Source of the DNA: Allomyces macrogynus ATCC 38327
Lineage: Eukaryota > Blastocladiomycota > Blastocladiomycetes > Blastocladiales > Blastocladiaceae
Length of the DNA stretch: 64,000 nucleotides
Reading direction: 5' to 3'
NCBI GenBank assembly: GCA_000151295.1
Contig: GG745341.1
Location: 699,787 to 763,786 of the forward strand
The notes under the pieces were generated by a model. It saw only the letters and a program-made list of their open reading frames with translations, had not been told where the DNA came from and ran no database searches. The position numbers and the translations under genes are program-made. This document shows positions 22,101-33,800 of the stretch, in pieces (within the stretch, counting starts at the first letter, position 1; each line of letters starts with the position of its first letter).

Positions 22101-22410
22101 CGCCGAGCACGTCAATCCCGCCCGCGACGGTCGGGGCGGCAAAGGTCGTTGCGAGGAACGCGTTGAAGTCGGCCACCGAGCGCGCGCCGCGAATGATTGC
22201 GTGATCGGCGTCGACGGGGATGGGATTTCCAGACGAGAGAGACGCGTCGTCTGCGAGGGTTGGGGGGAATGGTGGCGGTTTGGAGAGGGGAGAGCCGAGC
22301 GAAGATGATGCCGAGAGGAGAGCCAAGAGGGCGAGCGCGGCCGGCGCAGTTCTCGCAAGAAAAGACGCTGCTCGGCGACCTCCGCCGGGTACGAGTGGAG
22401 TGGACGGCAT
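19183..22410 (-). CDS. Prominin-like five-span membrane glycoprotein
   Basis: Five exons with matching phases: 22410-21958, 21878-20827, 20750-20072, 20010-19553 and 19480-19183, giving about 979 residues. Introns are 61-79 bp; three donors are GTACG-type. The layout is that of prominins: signal peptide (ALALLALLSASS), short ectodomain, span 1 (FGLVIFIVTMFLFFITSLFL), a cysteine-rich cytosolic loop (CVCFPCCRACRRCGG), span 2 (SVLLLVQLTVLLYAGATG), a roughly 230-residue Ser/Thr-rich loop with N-glycosylation sequons, span 3 (LSLLLVFFAIGIIGVVL), span 4 (MPVFLLGCFLAWPQAIGYF), a second large loop, and span 5 (WMAIWLIGTVLLTAFG). The post-span Cys loop and the order of spans and loops are diagnostic of the family. 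Primary sequence identity is low. Prominins mark plasma-membrane protrusions, cilia and shed vesicles. Start ATG 22410 is followed directly by the signal peptide. Confidence 0.72.
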
Positions 22411-22904
22411 GGCTGGGTGGGCCGTGCTGCGAGTCTAGTGCTGCAGTCGGTGCCCGTCTATTCGGGTCTATGGAGGAAGGCGACGGGAGATCGGGTTGCG
22501 AGCGCGTCAAGGAAGGAAGGCAGAGCGAGAGGGAGCGGGTTGCAGCAAGTCGCGCAGGTCGAGGGCGAGAGAGTGGGTGAAGTGAGAGGGAGCTTGGAGC
22601 TGAGGTGCAAGGAGAAAGAGAGGAGAAAGAGGTTGCAGGGTGATTCTGGCCGAATGCTGCAGGCCGTGTCGTGGTGATCAGCGAGGAGACAAGAGTGGGA
22701 GACGCGGACTGGAAATGCGTACACATACAAATGCTTGGCCAGCAACAACGCTGAACGCAAGCAGACGCCCGCACTGTTGGCACATGCGCAAGTCAACAGC
22801 GGTTGAGGCAGTCCTTGCATCGCCCACCCGCCACCCTGCCCTGCGTCTTGACATCTGCCCACATCCAAACTCGACTGATCGCGACCCAGGCCGACGCGCT
22901 GTCA
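22411..22904. other. Upstream region of prominin-like gene; no gene
   Basis: Purine-rich on the plus strand, with only overlapping low-complexity frames. Presumed promoter of the leftward prominin-like gene; no TATA box seen. Confidence 0.4.
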
Positions 22905-23043
22905 TGGCGGCAGGCACGCCCGCAGACTGGTTTGGGACGGTTGACGACGAGGCAGGTGGCGCACTTGCGGCCGCAGACGCGGCCATGTCGTGCAAGCGTC
23001 GCTTTTCGGCAATGCGCTTCTTGACCGTCTTGGAGCGACCCAT
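22678..23043 (-). CDS. Small basic protein carried by repeat family II
   Basis: From ATG at 23043 the frame encodes MGRSKTVKKRIAEKRRLHD, then an Ala/Ser/Pro-rich stretch and a 60-residue tail, about 121 residues in all. The first 45 or so residues are conserved in the degraded copy at 61269-61450, so this is a real family, but the tail after the Ala/Ser block is not shared and may be run-on. The sequence just upstream (cttctcgctccaccaacacc) is promoter-like. The basic N-terminus suggests a nuclear or nucleic-acid-bound protein; no domain is recognised. A coding gene in a multicopy element and a recently broken gene are both possible. Confidence 0.35.
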   Translation of the reverse strand: MGRSKTVKKRIAEKRRLHDMAASAAASAPPASSSTVPNQSAGVPAAMTARRPGSRSVEFGCGQMSRRRAGWRVGDARTASTAVDLRMCQQCGRLLAFSVVAGQAFVCVRISSPRLPLLSPR

Positions 23044-23549
23044 GGTGTTGGTGGAGCGAGAAGCTAAGGGCTGGCAAGTATCAAGGTGGGCAACAGCAAG
23101 CGAGCGAGACTGGCGCCCTTCATATGGATGGGAGCACGTTCTTTTGCCTCTGTTGATGGATACCAAGATGGTTTCTTGGACTTGAGTGAGAAGAGACCAG
23201 AAAGAAGACTGAACAGCAAGCAAGTGTGGACTGGAAATGGTCAGGCTAACATCATGTGCAACAGAAACCAAGTATGAACATGAGTTTGCTGTCTGGACTG
23301 ATGCTTTTCCATGGCAACAACACAAAGTCTTGCCGCGCGATGCAAAACGCGTGCTGTTGAAGCTCAAAGCAGATATCTCAGATCGAAATGATGATACTTT
23401 CGATGTGGAAATCTGAGAAACAGGCTGCATCAGGAGGCGTTGTGGACGACCAAGACGCGTGCTAGAAATGAAATCATGTTCACATCATGACAGACTGGCG
23501 GACACCCTACGCCAGCCACAAGACCGCCCCACCATCAATGATCTGGCAG
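22905..23549 (-). repeat. Dispersed repeat family II, CpG-retaining copy
   Basis: On the minus strand three blocks match 60849-61420 in the same order. They are CTGCCAGATCATTGATGGTG (23549 downward), the TTTCATTTCTAG..TTTCTCAGATTTCCACATC block (about 23475-23400), and the GTCAAGAAGCGCATTGC..GCACGACATGGC block (about 23030-22980). Spacers differ in length and sequence. The first two blocks look like gene flanks or exons (TTTCATTTCTAG is a good splice acceptor), so the unit is probably a multicopy gene with introns rather than a simple repeat. Confidence 0.7.
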
Positions 23550-24574
23550 AGAGACATGGCCAAGAGCGTGCGCAAGGTCACGTTTCCACACACTAAGGCC
23601 CATGAGCATCAACCTCATGCCACCATGGCATGCACCCCATCCATGAAGGCCACTCCTTGGACGCCAGGCAGACAAGAGTCTTGGCGTGGCAACACCCACG
23701 CGCTTGGCATCCATCCACGAGAAAACGTGTATGGAAGTGCCAAACTACATAGCTCACGCTCAAGCCAACCAGCCAACTGCCATTGCTCAACCACGTCCTG
23801 CCTGCCTACCCACCATGTAACCACTATCTCGCACGCCCTCTTTGGTAGCCAACTCAACAACATGCAGGCTCCAGCCAGTGCTCTGGCTTGACCACCATCA
23901 CCACTCCAAGCACCATGTTCACTCATGCTGACACCATTCTCGTCATTTCCAAGGACCTGCTCTTGCACTTGGTGTGCATGTGTGCTGACCAGGTGTTCCA
24001 GAAGGCCACAATGTGGCGCTCTTGTATATGTCTCAACACTCTCTCATGTTATCCGTGTGGATGGTTGGCTGGATTGAGAGTGGATATTGTAAATGCATAT
24101 GTGAAACTGATCTCTGCATTTTCATCATGTTGATAACATGCTGCGAATGGCACATGCACAACCATGGGGTCACTTTGTTCATTTCCACAGTGCTACTGCT
24201 CCTGCACACCATTGCTGGGCACATGCATGCTGTTCTTGTTGCTTCTCAACAGTTCCCTTGGGGGGGGGGGGGGGGATGCCCCATTGCCCACTGGGAAACC
24301 TTTGTGCCGGCACCCCCCCCCCCCCCTGTTTGGACAAAAACTTTTTTAGGTTCATAAAGGGAATTTTGACTTTACAACAAAAGTGGGGTGGGGCAAAGAT
24401 CCAGGTTTACAGGACCTGGGTGTTTTTCCCCTGGGGAAAAAAATTCACCCCCTCTTCCCCGGTCCCCAAAAAAACTCCCGGACATTTCCCGAGCGACACG
24501 CGCGCCTCGGGGGCGGCAGTAGAGACAACCTATGGGGGGCTCCTTTATTTTGGTACACTGTCTGAAATGGGCAT
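23550..24574. other. Gene-poor, low-quality contig end
   Basis: Low-CpG DNA without convincing frames. From about 24250 it degenerates into homopolymers (16 G at 24260-24275, 14 C at 24313-24326) and runs of doubled bases, typical of unreliable read ends next to a gap. Nothing here should be interpreted as biology. Confidence 0.6.
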
Positions 24575-24674
24575 NNNNNNNNNNNNNNNNNNNNNNNNNN
24601 NNNNNNNNNNNNNNNNNNNNNNNNNNNNNNNNNNNNNNNNNNNNNNNNNNNNNNNNNNNNNNNNNNNNNNNNNN
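24575..24674. other. Assembly gap, 100 N
   Basis: Exactly 100 N, a conventional placeholder for a gap of unknown size. Confidence 0.99.
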
Positions 24675-24707
24675 ACCCCCCTTTTAGCGTTGCTTATCCC
24701 ATATGTA
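24675..24707 (+). repeat. Truncated copy of dispersed repeat family I
   Basis: Directly after the gap, TTGCTTATCCCATATGT matches the terminus of the copies at 16231 and 60486 with one base missing. The similarity stops at the same point as in the other two copies. The rest of this copy would lie in or beyond the gap. Confidence 0.55.
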
Positions 24708-24849
24708 ATTTAATCCAGGCTGATAGGGGCAAATGAAAATGTTCAGGTACATGTCCAGGCTGATGTGTGCCAGAACTTGCAACCATAATAATCTTCATAA
24801 TGCTAATCCGACTCCCCAAATCAGTTCAATTAAATAAATATGTCGTCCT

Positions 24850-27800
24850 TCAGTCCGGCTCCCCTTCCAGTCCCTTCCCAGTTGCCAGAACAAACGAGCG
24901 CAACGCGCGCTTAATCCAGTGCGACGGGCCTGTGCGCCGATGGCAGCTCAATTGTGAGCCCATAATTGGTCCGAGTGGCCTGTGGTTGAGAGCGTGCCCG
25001 CGCGCGTGAGCGTCTTGTAGACAGGACAGTCGTAGATGCCCTCGCTCGGCTTCTTGCGATGCTGCACGGGTAACAACCACATGACGGCCATGTCTGTGTA
25101 GAGTTCCTTGGGCCGCGACTCGGCGAGCACGCCCGCGACCATGTCCCACCGCGCGCCCTCGAGCAGCAAGCCGCGAATATAGCACCCGTCGTCAGGCCGC
25201 TCCGTGATGCTTTCCCACCGTTCGCTGCGCATATGAAAGCTAAACTGCAGCGTGTCGATTGGGATCGCGTACTTGCGCGCATAGTTTTGCAGCGTCCCGG
25301 TGAGAAATGCCTGCGGGAAATAAAGCCCTGAAATCCAAAACACCTTGGGGATGCCGTGGTCGATCCACTGCTGCAAAAAGTCGATGCGCGCCACCAGATC
25401 TGTGACCCACGAGCTCAGCGGCTTGAGCGACGGGTAGGCGCGCGCCGACCACAAGACGGGCACTTGGTTGATCGACATGCTGTTGGCCATGGCGTCTAGC
25501 TGCTCCGACATGACCACGACCCCCTTGAGCGCCTTGATCAGGTCCTGCAGCGACGTGTGCACGAGCTTGAGAACGCGGTTGTACCGCACCACTTCCTGCA
25601 CGAGCACCGTCGACATGGATTCCTTGTAATCGGTTGGGTATTTGCGCAAGATGCTTTCGAGGTCCAAGGGCCGTGCCACGCGCGTCACAATCGATTCGCA
25701 CACGCCAATCAGCTGCTCTTCGCGACTGGTCCCGGCCTTGCCGCCACCGGCGCGCGGCATGAGCGTCGTGAGCGTCTCGAACAGCGTAAAGGTCTCCTTT
25801 TGCGCAAACGTAATGTTGGCATTGCCGTGCATGCAGAAAATGTCGGTCGGCTCGTTGAGCGGCAGCCCCTTGATATAGGCGCGATACCCGTTCAGGTTGG
25901 TCGCTGGCAGCGTGTAATACACATCGCACGTGGGCGAGAACTTGTAATTGTCCTCGAGCGCGAGTGGCGTGTAGTAGTCGGCGAGAATGCTCATGATGAG
26001 CCGGCGGTCCCAGTCGTCGGTGACGCGCCCGCCATAGTTGATGTGGCCGACCGTGTAGTTGAGCACCTTGAACGGAATCTCCTTGTACTCGTCAAGGAAC
26101 ATTTTCAGCTGCCGGACGCAGATGCGGTTGTCGCCGTCCGTAAACTCGTACGGGATGTTCCACCCGAGCGGCCCAAACTTGCGCCGCTCCTGCACGATCG
26201 CGTGGAACAGCGACAGCGCAAACAGCAGCTTCTTCCACTCGCTGCTCTTGGTGCAGTCCTCGACAAAGTCGTCGCTGAACGACGCGTAGGTGCGCAGCAA
26301 ATTGGCCTTGATCCCGTTGGGCGGCTCGATCGTGAGCTTGACGCCGTTTTGCAGAATCGACACGGGGAACTTGGGCGTCGGCATACTGGTCAACCACAGC
26401 CGGAAATCGCGGTGGACCTTGTCGGGCGTGATCGCATCGACGAGCTTGTCCAGCGTCGGCATCCACGACGGCGCCAAGTGGCAGTTTTGCAGCAAAATCC
26501 ACAAGCCCTTCTCCATGCCCTCGCGCAGCAACGCCTCGGCGCGTGGGCCTTGACCTTGACCGAGTGACACGGACAACAGCTTCTTGCTAAACTTCATGTC
26601 CTCGGCAAAGCGGTAGAGGTTGTTGGCCGGATCAGCACCAGGCGACAAGACAAAGATGAGCGGCGTCCACGGCGTGCTCTCCTTGTAGATGGCCGAAAAG
26701 TCGGACGTTTGCGGCTCAATGAACCGGTCGCCGAGCGTCTTGCCAACAAAAGCTTGTATCCCGGCGACCATGCGGTCCGCGCACAGGCACCGGTACAGGC
26801 ACAGCTTTTGGAAAGTGTCGAGCCTTGTGTCCCACTCGCCGCACAGCGGCTCCTTGTGTGGAGTTGGGCTGTCGAAAATGCGCCGGAACTCGTTGGGCGA
26901 CAGACAAAACTCTTCGGCGAGCCCGTTGAATGCGTCAAGCTTGCTGAGCGTCTGCACGTCAGTCCATGCCATTTCCGTGAGCCAGTCCTTGGCCGGGTTG
27001 GGCAGCGCCCGCTCCATTGAGCCCGCACCGCCGCCGCCGCCACCACCACCGCCTGTCGACGATGGTGCGCTGCCCGTGATCAAATACTTGAAGTCGTCAA
27101 TGTTGATGCGGTTCTCGTCGAGCAAGATCCGGACCGAGAGCAGGAACGAGAAGAGCAGCTTGTGGCGCTCAAACAGGCTGCGGCAGACGTTCGAGTAGAG
27201 CGAAAACGTGAAGTAATCGATAATGTTGGCGAGCCGCTGCTGCAAGTCCTGCGACTTTTCCGAGAGCCGCAGCGCCGACGAGAAAATGTTCATAAACCAC
27301 CCGAGCGAGTACTGGTACATCGGGTCGATGCGCGACATTTCTGTGATGCAGAAGAACAAAATGCGCGTGCGAATCGCAACGGGCACGTAGCCAGACCGTG
27401 TCGTATCAATGTCCTTTTCTGTGATCTCGGCCTGCGCGACCTTGGCCGTGATCTCAGACGACGTGAGTTTAGACGCGGCCAGCGTGTCAATCAGCCGCTC
27501 GTCGTCGACGGGACTGCCCTGCACCGACGAGAGAAGATACAGGATCTTGTCCTCGATCTCCTGCAGCTCCTTTTTCATTTGAGCGTTGCTCGTCATGAGT
27601 TGGTTCTTGGCCTCTTCGAGATCGGGCCGCTCGTTGGCCACGACGATCGCGAGCAGCTGATCCTCGAGCCCCGACGCGGCCAGCGTAAAGTTGAGCAGCG
27701 TGACAATCGCTGAGATTTCGGGCGAGTAGTGCGGGTTGGGCAGCTTGGTCGTAATGTAGAGCTTGAAGTCGGGATGGTACGGCAAGACATTGTCACCGAG

Positions 27801-30800
27801 CTTGATAACCGTGTTACCGTTTTGCTTGAACGTTTGCCGCAGCAAGACCGGCTCGAGCGCCGCGTCCAGCTTTTCCTCAACGTTTTCGAGCAGACACGGC
27901 TTGCCAAAACGGATACTGTTTTCGAGCGTGCGCAGGTAATCGCGGTCGCTGAGCTTGATGATGTCGAGGGCGTTGTCCTTTTCCATGTTGCGGATCCACT
28001 TGTTGGCCTGGCCCTGCGGGTCAATGAACAGCGACCACCGCCGCGAGTTGAACGAGATGAGCGCATTCTCGCGCGACAGCGAGTCTTTCGGCAAGCCCGC
28101 CAGCTCCCACGCGCGCACCAAGGCCGGCTCGCCCAGCACTTCCATGAGCGACGTGCTTGGCGAGTGCGGAATGCCGAGCTTGCCGAGACACAGCGACCAT
28201 TCCTTGAGCAGGCTCTGGCGATACTCGGTCGTGAACGGCCCCAGGTAGGCAATCGTGCCGGCACACAAGAGCACGTCGCCGACGATACTTTGCAACTGGT
28301 GGTCAAACTGCTCGACCGAAGCCGACCACCGGACACGCTCGCTGCTGAGCCCGGAAATGAGCTTGCCGGCGCGCCCGAGCTTGACATTGCACTCGGCGAC
28401 CTTGCGCCCGAGCTCCTCCTTTTTGGCGACCGACTCGAGGTACTTCTTTTCCATTTCGTTGATGTTGACCTCGGCCTCCTTTAGCTTTTGGCGAAGCTCG
28501 GCGACCGTCTTAAGCGTGACTTCGAGCGAGTCTTGCGCCTCCTTGAGCCGCGCGCGCTTGGGCTCAATCGACCGCGACACCCAATAGTACTTTTCCATGG
28601 CGCGCACCCACGCGCAAATCGACGTGGCCGCTTTACTGACCTTGCTGATGACCTCGACGGCAAAGTCGGGGTTTTCAATGTACGGCTTGATCTTGGTGAT
28701 GACGGCCTCGGAAATATTGTCCTTGTCAAACGTCATGAGCGAGTCGAGGAACTTGGCCGGCTCCGAGAGCATCGACTTGCCGACTTCCCAGTAGTCGTCA
28801 ACCTTCTTGCCGGGCTTGTCGCCGTCCACCTTTTTCGGCTTGAGCCCCTTCATGATGCACACGGCCTCCATGACGAGCTTGACGCCCTCGGGCGGGCGCT
28901 GCATACTGCGCACTTCAATCACGTCGTTCTTGGACAGACTGTTGAGTGACTCGAGCGCCGCCGCGAGCGCGGGCAGCGCCTCGTCGAGGTCGCGCTGCGC
29001 GTCGTCGGCAATGCTCTTGGTCTCGTCGGCCTTTTTTGACGCCTCGGCCTCCTCGCGCTGCACAATCTCGCGAATCTCCTCGGCTTTGATCTTGTCGGCG
29101 GCAATCTTTTTCATGGCGTACTCGGTCTCCTGCGACGTTTGGATCAGCATAGGCTGCATGGCCTCGAGCTCTTCCTGCAACACCTGCACTTCCTTGGTCG
29201 CATTGAGCAGCTTGTCGAGCCCCGTCGCCGTGCGCTTGCGCAGCGCCTGAATCTCGCTGCGCTTCTTGTCGAGCAGCTTCTTGTAGAGACCGAGAAGCTC
29301 GAGGTAGGACGTGGGCGTAATGTAGTTGTTGCGGCCGAGCTGCTGCCGGAACTCGAGGCACTTGTCGCGCACCGACTCGTGCATGACCACGCACAGCGTC
29401 ACGATGCCCTCGAGAACCTGCTCGGTGCCGAGATCCGAGACCTCTGTTGGTTTGAATCACAAGAAAGAAAAGCGGTCAACGCAAATGAAAAGCGAAAAAC
29501 GCGGCAAACCGACAGAGAAATAAATGCGTACCTGCGACCGAGTTGGCAGCGACCGACCGCAGCGCCTCTTCAGGCCACATGCTGAACCAGTCGATCGTGC
29601 AGCAGTTGACGAGTGACGGGAACATGCGCAGCCGGTTGCGGAAGGCGTCGCCAATCGGCGACATGCAAAACACGAGGTGCAGGTTTTCGCGCACGCGGTT
29701 TATGTACATGCTGAACATGTTTTCCTTGGTCGGGATCAGGCCCGCATCCTGCGCAATCGGCCGAATCGCATTGTAGATGCGGTCAAGGTCGTCGTTCGTG
29801 TAGAGGTTGGGCACGTCGCCCGAATTGAGCAAGTTGTTGACATCCTCGACACAGCTCTCTTGGAAGACTTGCGTATCGCAGTAGAGGAACACGGTCTGCT
29901 TGGCGTCGATGCCCGCGCGGAACAGCACCTTCTTCAGGTCCTCTTTCCACTCGTTTTGCCCGTAGTTCTTGGAAATCTCGATCTGGAAGCACTCGTACTC
30001 TTCCATGTGGCACGCGAGCCGCGCCAGACTTTTGCCGGCCACTGCCGCCAACACCGAGCAGCAGCGCGTTGCCCTTGGGCTGGCGCAAGATGCGGCAGAT
30101 GCGCGACACGTGCTCGATCGCGTCGAGGAACATGACAAGCTTCATGGGCTTGCTCACTTGGTTGTTGTAGTCTTCGAGGTACTCTTCGGTGAGCTTGACG
30201 ACCTTTTTCAAGTCCTTGACCTGCACATAGTGCTTTGGGTCAGCGCCCGGCGTCATATAGTCGCCGTACAGGACGGGCTCGACGTGCACGACTTCCTCCC
30301 ACGGGACCCCGAGCTTCGAGACCATCGTCTTCTTGAGCAGCGTGGTGAACCAGCCCTTGTCGGCCGCGTCGACGAGCCGATCCGAGAAGACGCGCTGGCT
30401 CTCGTGCACCCACAGCAGAATGAAATCGTTGGCCGTCTCGATGCTGCGCGTCTCGGCCATGAGCATGCCCTGGAACACCTTCGACAAGTCGCGCAAGTTG
30501 TAGGTGTAGTGCGACTTGGACGGCGTCGGCAGCAGCTCTTGCCGCAGCGTGTTGTAGACGTGAATGCTGCCGTCGACGAGTTTGCCGCACAGGTCCGGGC
30601 CCCACTCGGCGCGCTGGTCCGTGACCGTGCCCAAAATCGTCTTGAAAATGTGCCGCAGACTCGTGTCGTCCATTTCGACAAAACTGAGCAGGTTGAAGTG
30701 CCGCGTGAGCCGCTGTGTGATCGGGTTACGACCGCCGCCAGGTGGACCCATGGCCGCGAGAAATACAATGTCGACAATCTCCATGAACTTGCCGACCTGC

Positions 30801-33800
30801 TTGCGATCGTACCAGCCGCCATAGTCCATCCATTGCCGGAGGAGCTCGATTGGCGGCTGCGCGCCCGTCACCTCCATTTGCGGCATGTTGAGGTCGTCGA
30901 TGAAGATAACGAGCTTCTTGCCCAAGGGCGGACCGTAGACACCTGGAGAGAAATTAGGCAAATAGTGAGCCCAAGTGGCTTCGTGAATAGACCAACACGA
31001 TTAACCATACCCTTTCGGCGCTTCTCGACCTTGCTGTCGAGCAAATCCTGCGACTGGTTGGCCGACGTGCGCGCCGAGAAATTGACGACGATGGGCGAAA
31101 AGTTTTCGGCCATGCCCTTCATGATCTTTTCCGTGATCGCGACACTTTTGCCGGTACCCGTCGGACCCGTGCACAGGACGGGGCACTCGTTGTGCAGCAG
31201 CAAGTCGAGCAAATAATCGTGCCGGATCGTGTCCATGGTCGCGACCATCATGCCATTGCGCTGCGGCCCCTTCATATCGGCCATCCAGTTGACCCACCGC
31301 TGGTTCTCGGCGTCGTAGCGGTAGTCGTGCAAGATGCCGTCCTGCGGCAGCGTCAGCACTTGTTCCTGCAACCACGTGCTAAACTTGTGCCGCGATGCGC
31401 CGTCCGACGAGGCGCCGGCCGACCACACGAGCGAAAAGTAGAAGTAGGCGTCGAGGTGCTTGAGCCCAGCGCTCGGGTCCTCCTCGGTTGCGTGCTTTTG
31501 CAACAAGGCACCGAGAACGCGCAGCGCGCTCTGCACGAGATTGCCGTCGGTCGTCGCCACGGCCTCCTTGATGTTCTTGCGCGTAAACTCGATGGCCGAG
31601 AATCCAATCTTGGTGAAGAGGGCGAGGACCGCGTCGGCACCCTGCTGCGGAAAAGCCTTGCGCTTGAGCCAGCTCTTGACGAGCGGCGCGAGCCCGAGCG
31701 CACCCGGCTCCATGTAGACCATGCCGCATCGCGACACGGTGGCGGGCGACGCGTGCGCGAGATTGTCGACCTCGAAAATGAGCGTTTGCGTCGGGATCAG
31801 CTTGATGATTTCGCCGCTCGTCAGGCACAGCTTCTTGTTATCGTCGAGCACCGTGTTCATCGACTCGATCCAGACCGCGTCCACAGGTCCATCGAAAACA
31901 TACCACTTGCGGTCGCCCGACGTGTCGGCAGCGCCGTCGCGCACCATGCACGACAAGATCCCATCGCTCCACTCATGCGTCTGCTCGTCAAACTCGCCGT
32001 ACAGCTGGCCCATGGTGATACTCTTGGGGTTGAGCGAGTTGACGCGCACTTGGCAAACGCCGGCATCTGGCAACGCCTCCTTGAGCACGCGGTAGCAGCT
32101 CGTCTTGCCGCCGCCCGTCGGTCCAACCAACATCATGCCATGGCGCACGTTGATCGTGTCAAACATTTGCAGGCACTTTTGCAAGAACGACTCTTCGGGC
32201 AGCAGATGGTGCTTGGCGCAAATCTTTTCGAGCGAGCCAAACAGAGTCGCGTGATCGGCCTTAGGCTGCGCGAGCCCCGGGAACAGATCGGATATGATAC
32301 CGTTGAAGAGCGGCACGTCCTCGGCCAGGAACTTGGGCACGTTCACGTCGCACAGCGCGCGCAGCAGCAGCACGTCCTCGCCCGCCGTCGGATACGCGCG
32401 CTTGAGGTTGCCCGCGGCCGAAATGACCGTCTTGACGGCACGCATGCCGAAATCGTAATGGTCCTGCGACGACAGTTGCTCCGACGACAGCTTGAACGTG
32501 GCGACCATCTTCTGCGCGAGCTTCTTGGCGTCCGAGAACCCAAACGAGAACAGAGAGATTTCGCCAATCATGCCATAGTCCGGGATCATCATGGCGACGG
32601 GCCGAAACAGGGCCTTGAGGTTATCGGGCAGCTCCGTACGGCCTGCGTAGCCCGGGTTCATGGTGATGAAAATGGCATTAGTCGAGTCGAGCCGCAACTC
32701 AACACCTTCAAACACGAACTTGGTCATGCCCGCGGCCACGGCCTTTTGAATCGTCGTGATTTGCTGTGCAATGACCGAGAGCACTTCAATGTCGATGCGG
32801 TTGAACTCGTCAAAGCACGCCCACGCGCCTGCCGACGAGAGCCCCTTGAAGAACTTGGCCATGGCCAGGTAGTCGAGCTGGTCCGAGCAGTTGAAGACGA
32901 CACACTGCTTGGCGAGCGCCTTGGCCAAGTCCTTGGTCGTCTCCGTCTTGCCCGTGCCCGCGGGCCCGGCGGGTGCCCCACCCATGCCGAGATGCATCGC
33001 GCCCGTGAGCGTCAGGTAACAGCGATCGGTAAGCTGCGTGATGACGAGCCGTCCATTGTTGCCGAGGTACTCGTAGCCGTACTTGAAGTGCGCATTGACG
33101 ATGCGAATGTGCAGATCGTCGTCTTCCCAATAGTACCGCAGCTGCGAGATCCACTCGAAATCATTGTCGTTTTCGATTTTGGCCTCCATGAGCTGCCGGA
33201 CCACGTCGCGCGCATGCACGTCAATCACAATCAGCGCGCCGATACTGAGCCGCGCAATGTCGCTGAGCTCCCCGCGCACGAGCCCGACCAGCCCGTCGAG
33301 CGCCGCGAGCTGCTTGGCGTACATGTCCGTGAGCTTGCCCGCGCGAATCGACTCGGTCACTTCTTTGGTGAAGTAGGTCTGCGACCCGGCAATCACGAGC
33401 TGGCCGGGCCAGTCGAGCACCCACTCCTCGCGCTTGCGGTTCGGGTAGTCGGTGATGGCCTGCCGCATGACGGCGTGCAGCGACGATTTCATTGTGTTCT
33501 CGACGCGCATGAGCCACTCCTCGACGTTGCCCGTCGGGTAGAACGGCTGGTCAAACTGCACGCACTCGCCGTCGGCCGAGTACATGGCCGTGATCTTGCC
33601 GTCGGGCTCAAACTGCAGCGTCGTCATGTTTTCAAACGCCTTGCGCAAATGCGGCTGCACGGCCGTCGGGTCGCGCGTCTGCGACAAGATCTGCAGCAGC
33701 TCATCGTCGGACAGGAAAAAGAAGCGCGGGAATGCGACACGCTTGCTCTCGAGGTAGGCCGACAGGCCCTTGGAGACCATTTCAAGCAGCTTGTTGCACT

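Noticed and set aside
24240..24574. Long G and C homopolymers and doubled bases resembling a structured or repeat element
   Set aside because: They sit at the edge of a 100-N gap and look like low-quality read ends (bases doubled, runs of 14-16). An assembly artefact is far more likely than biology.
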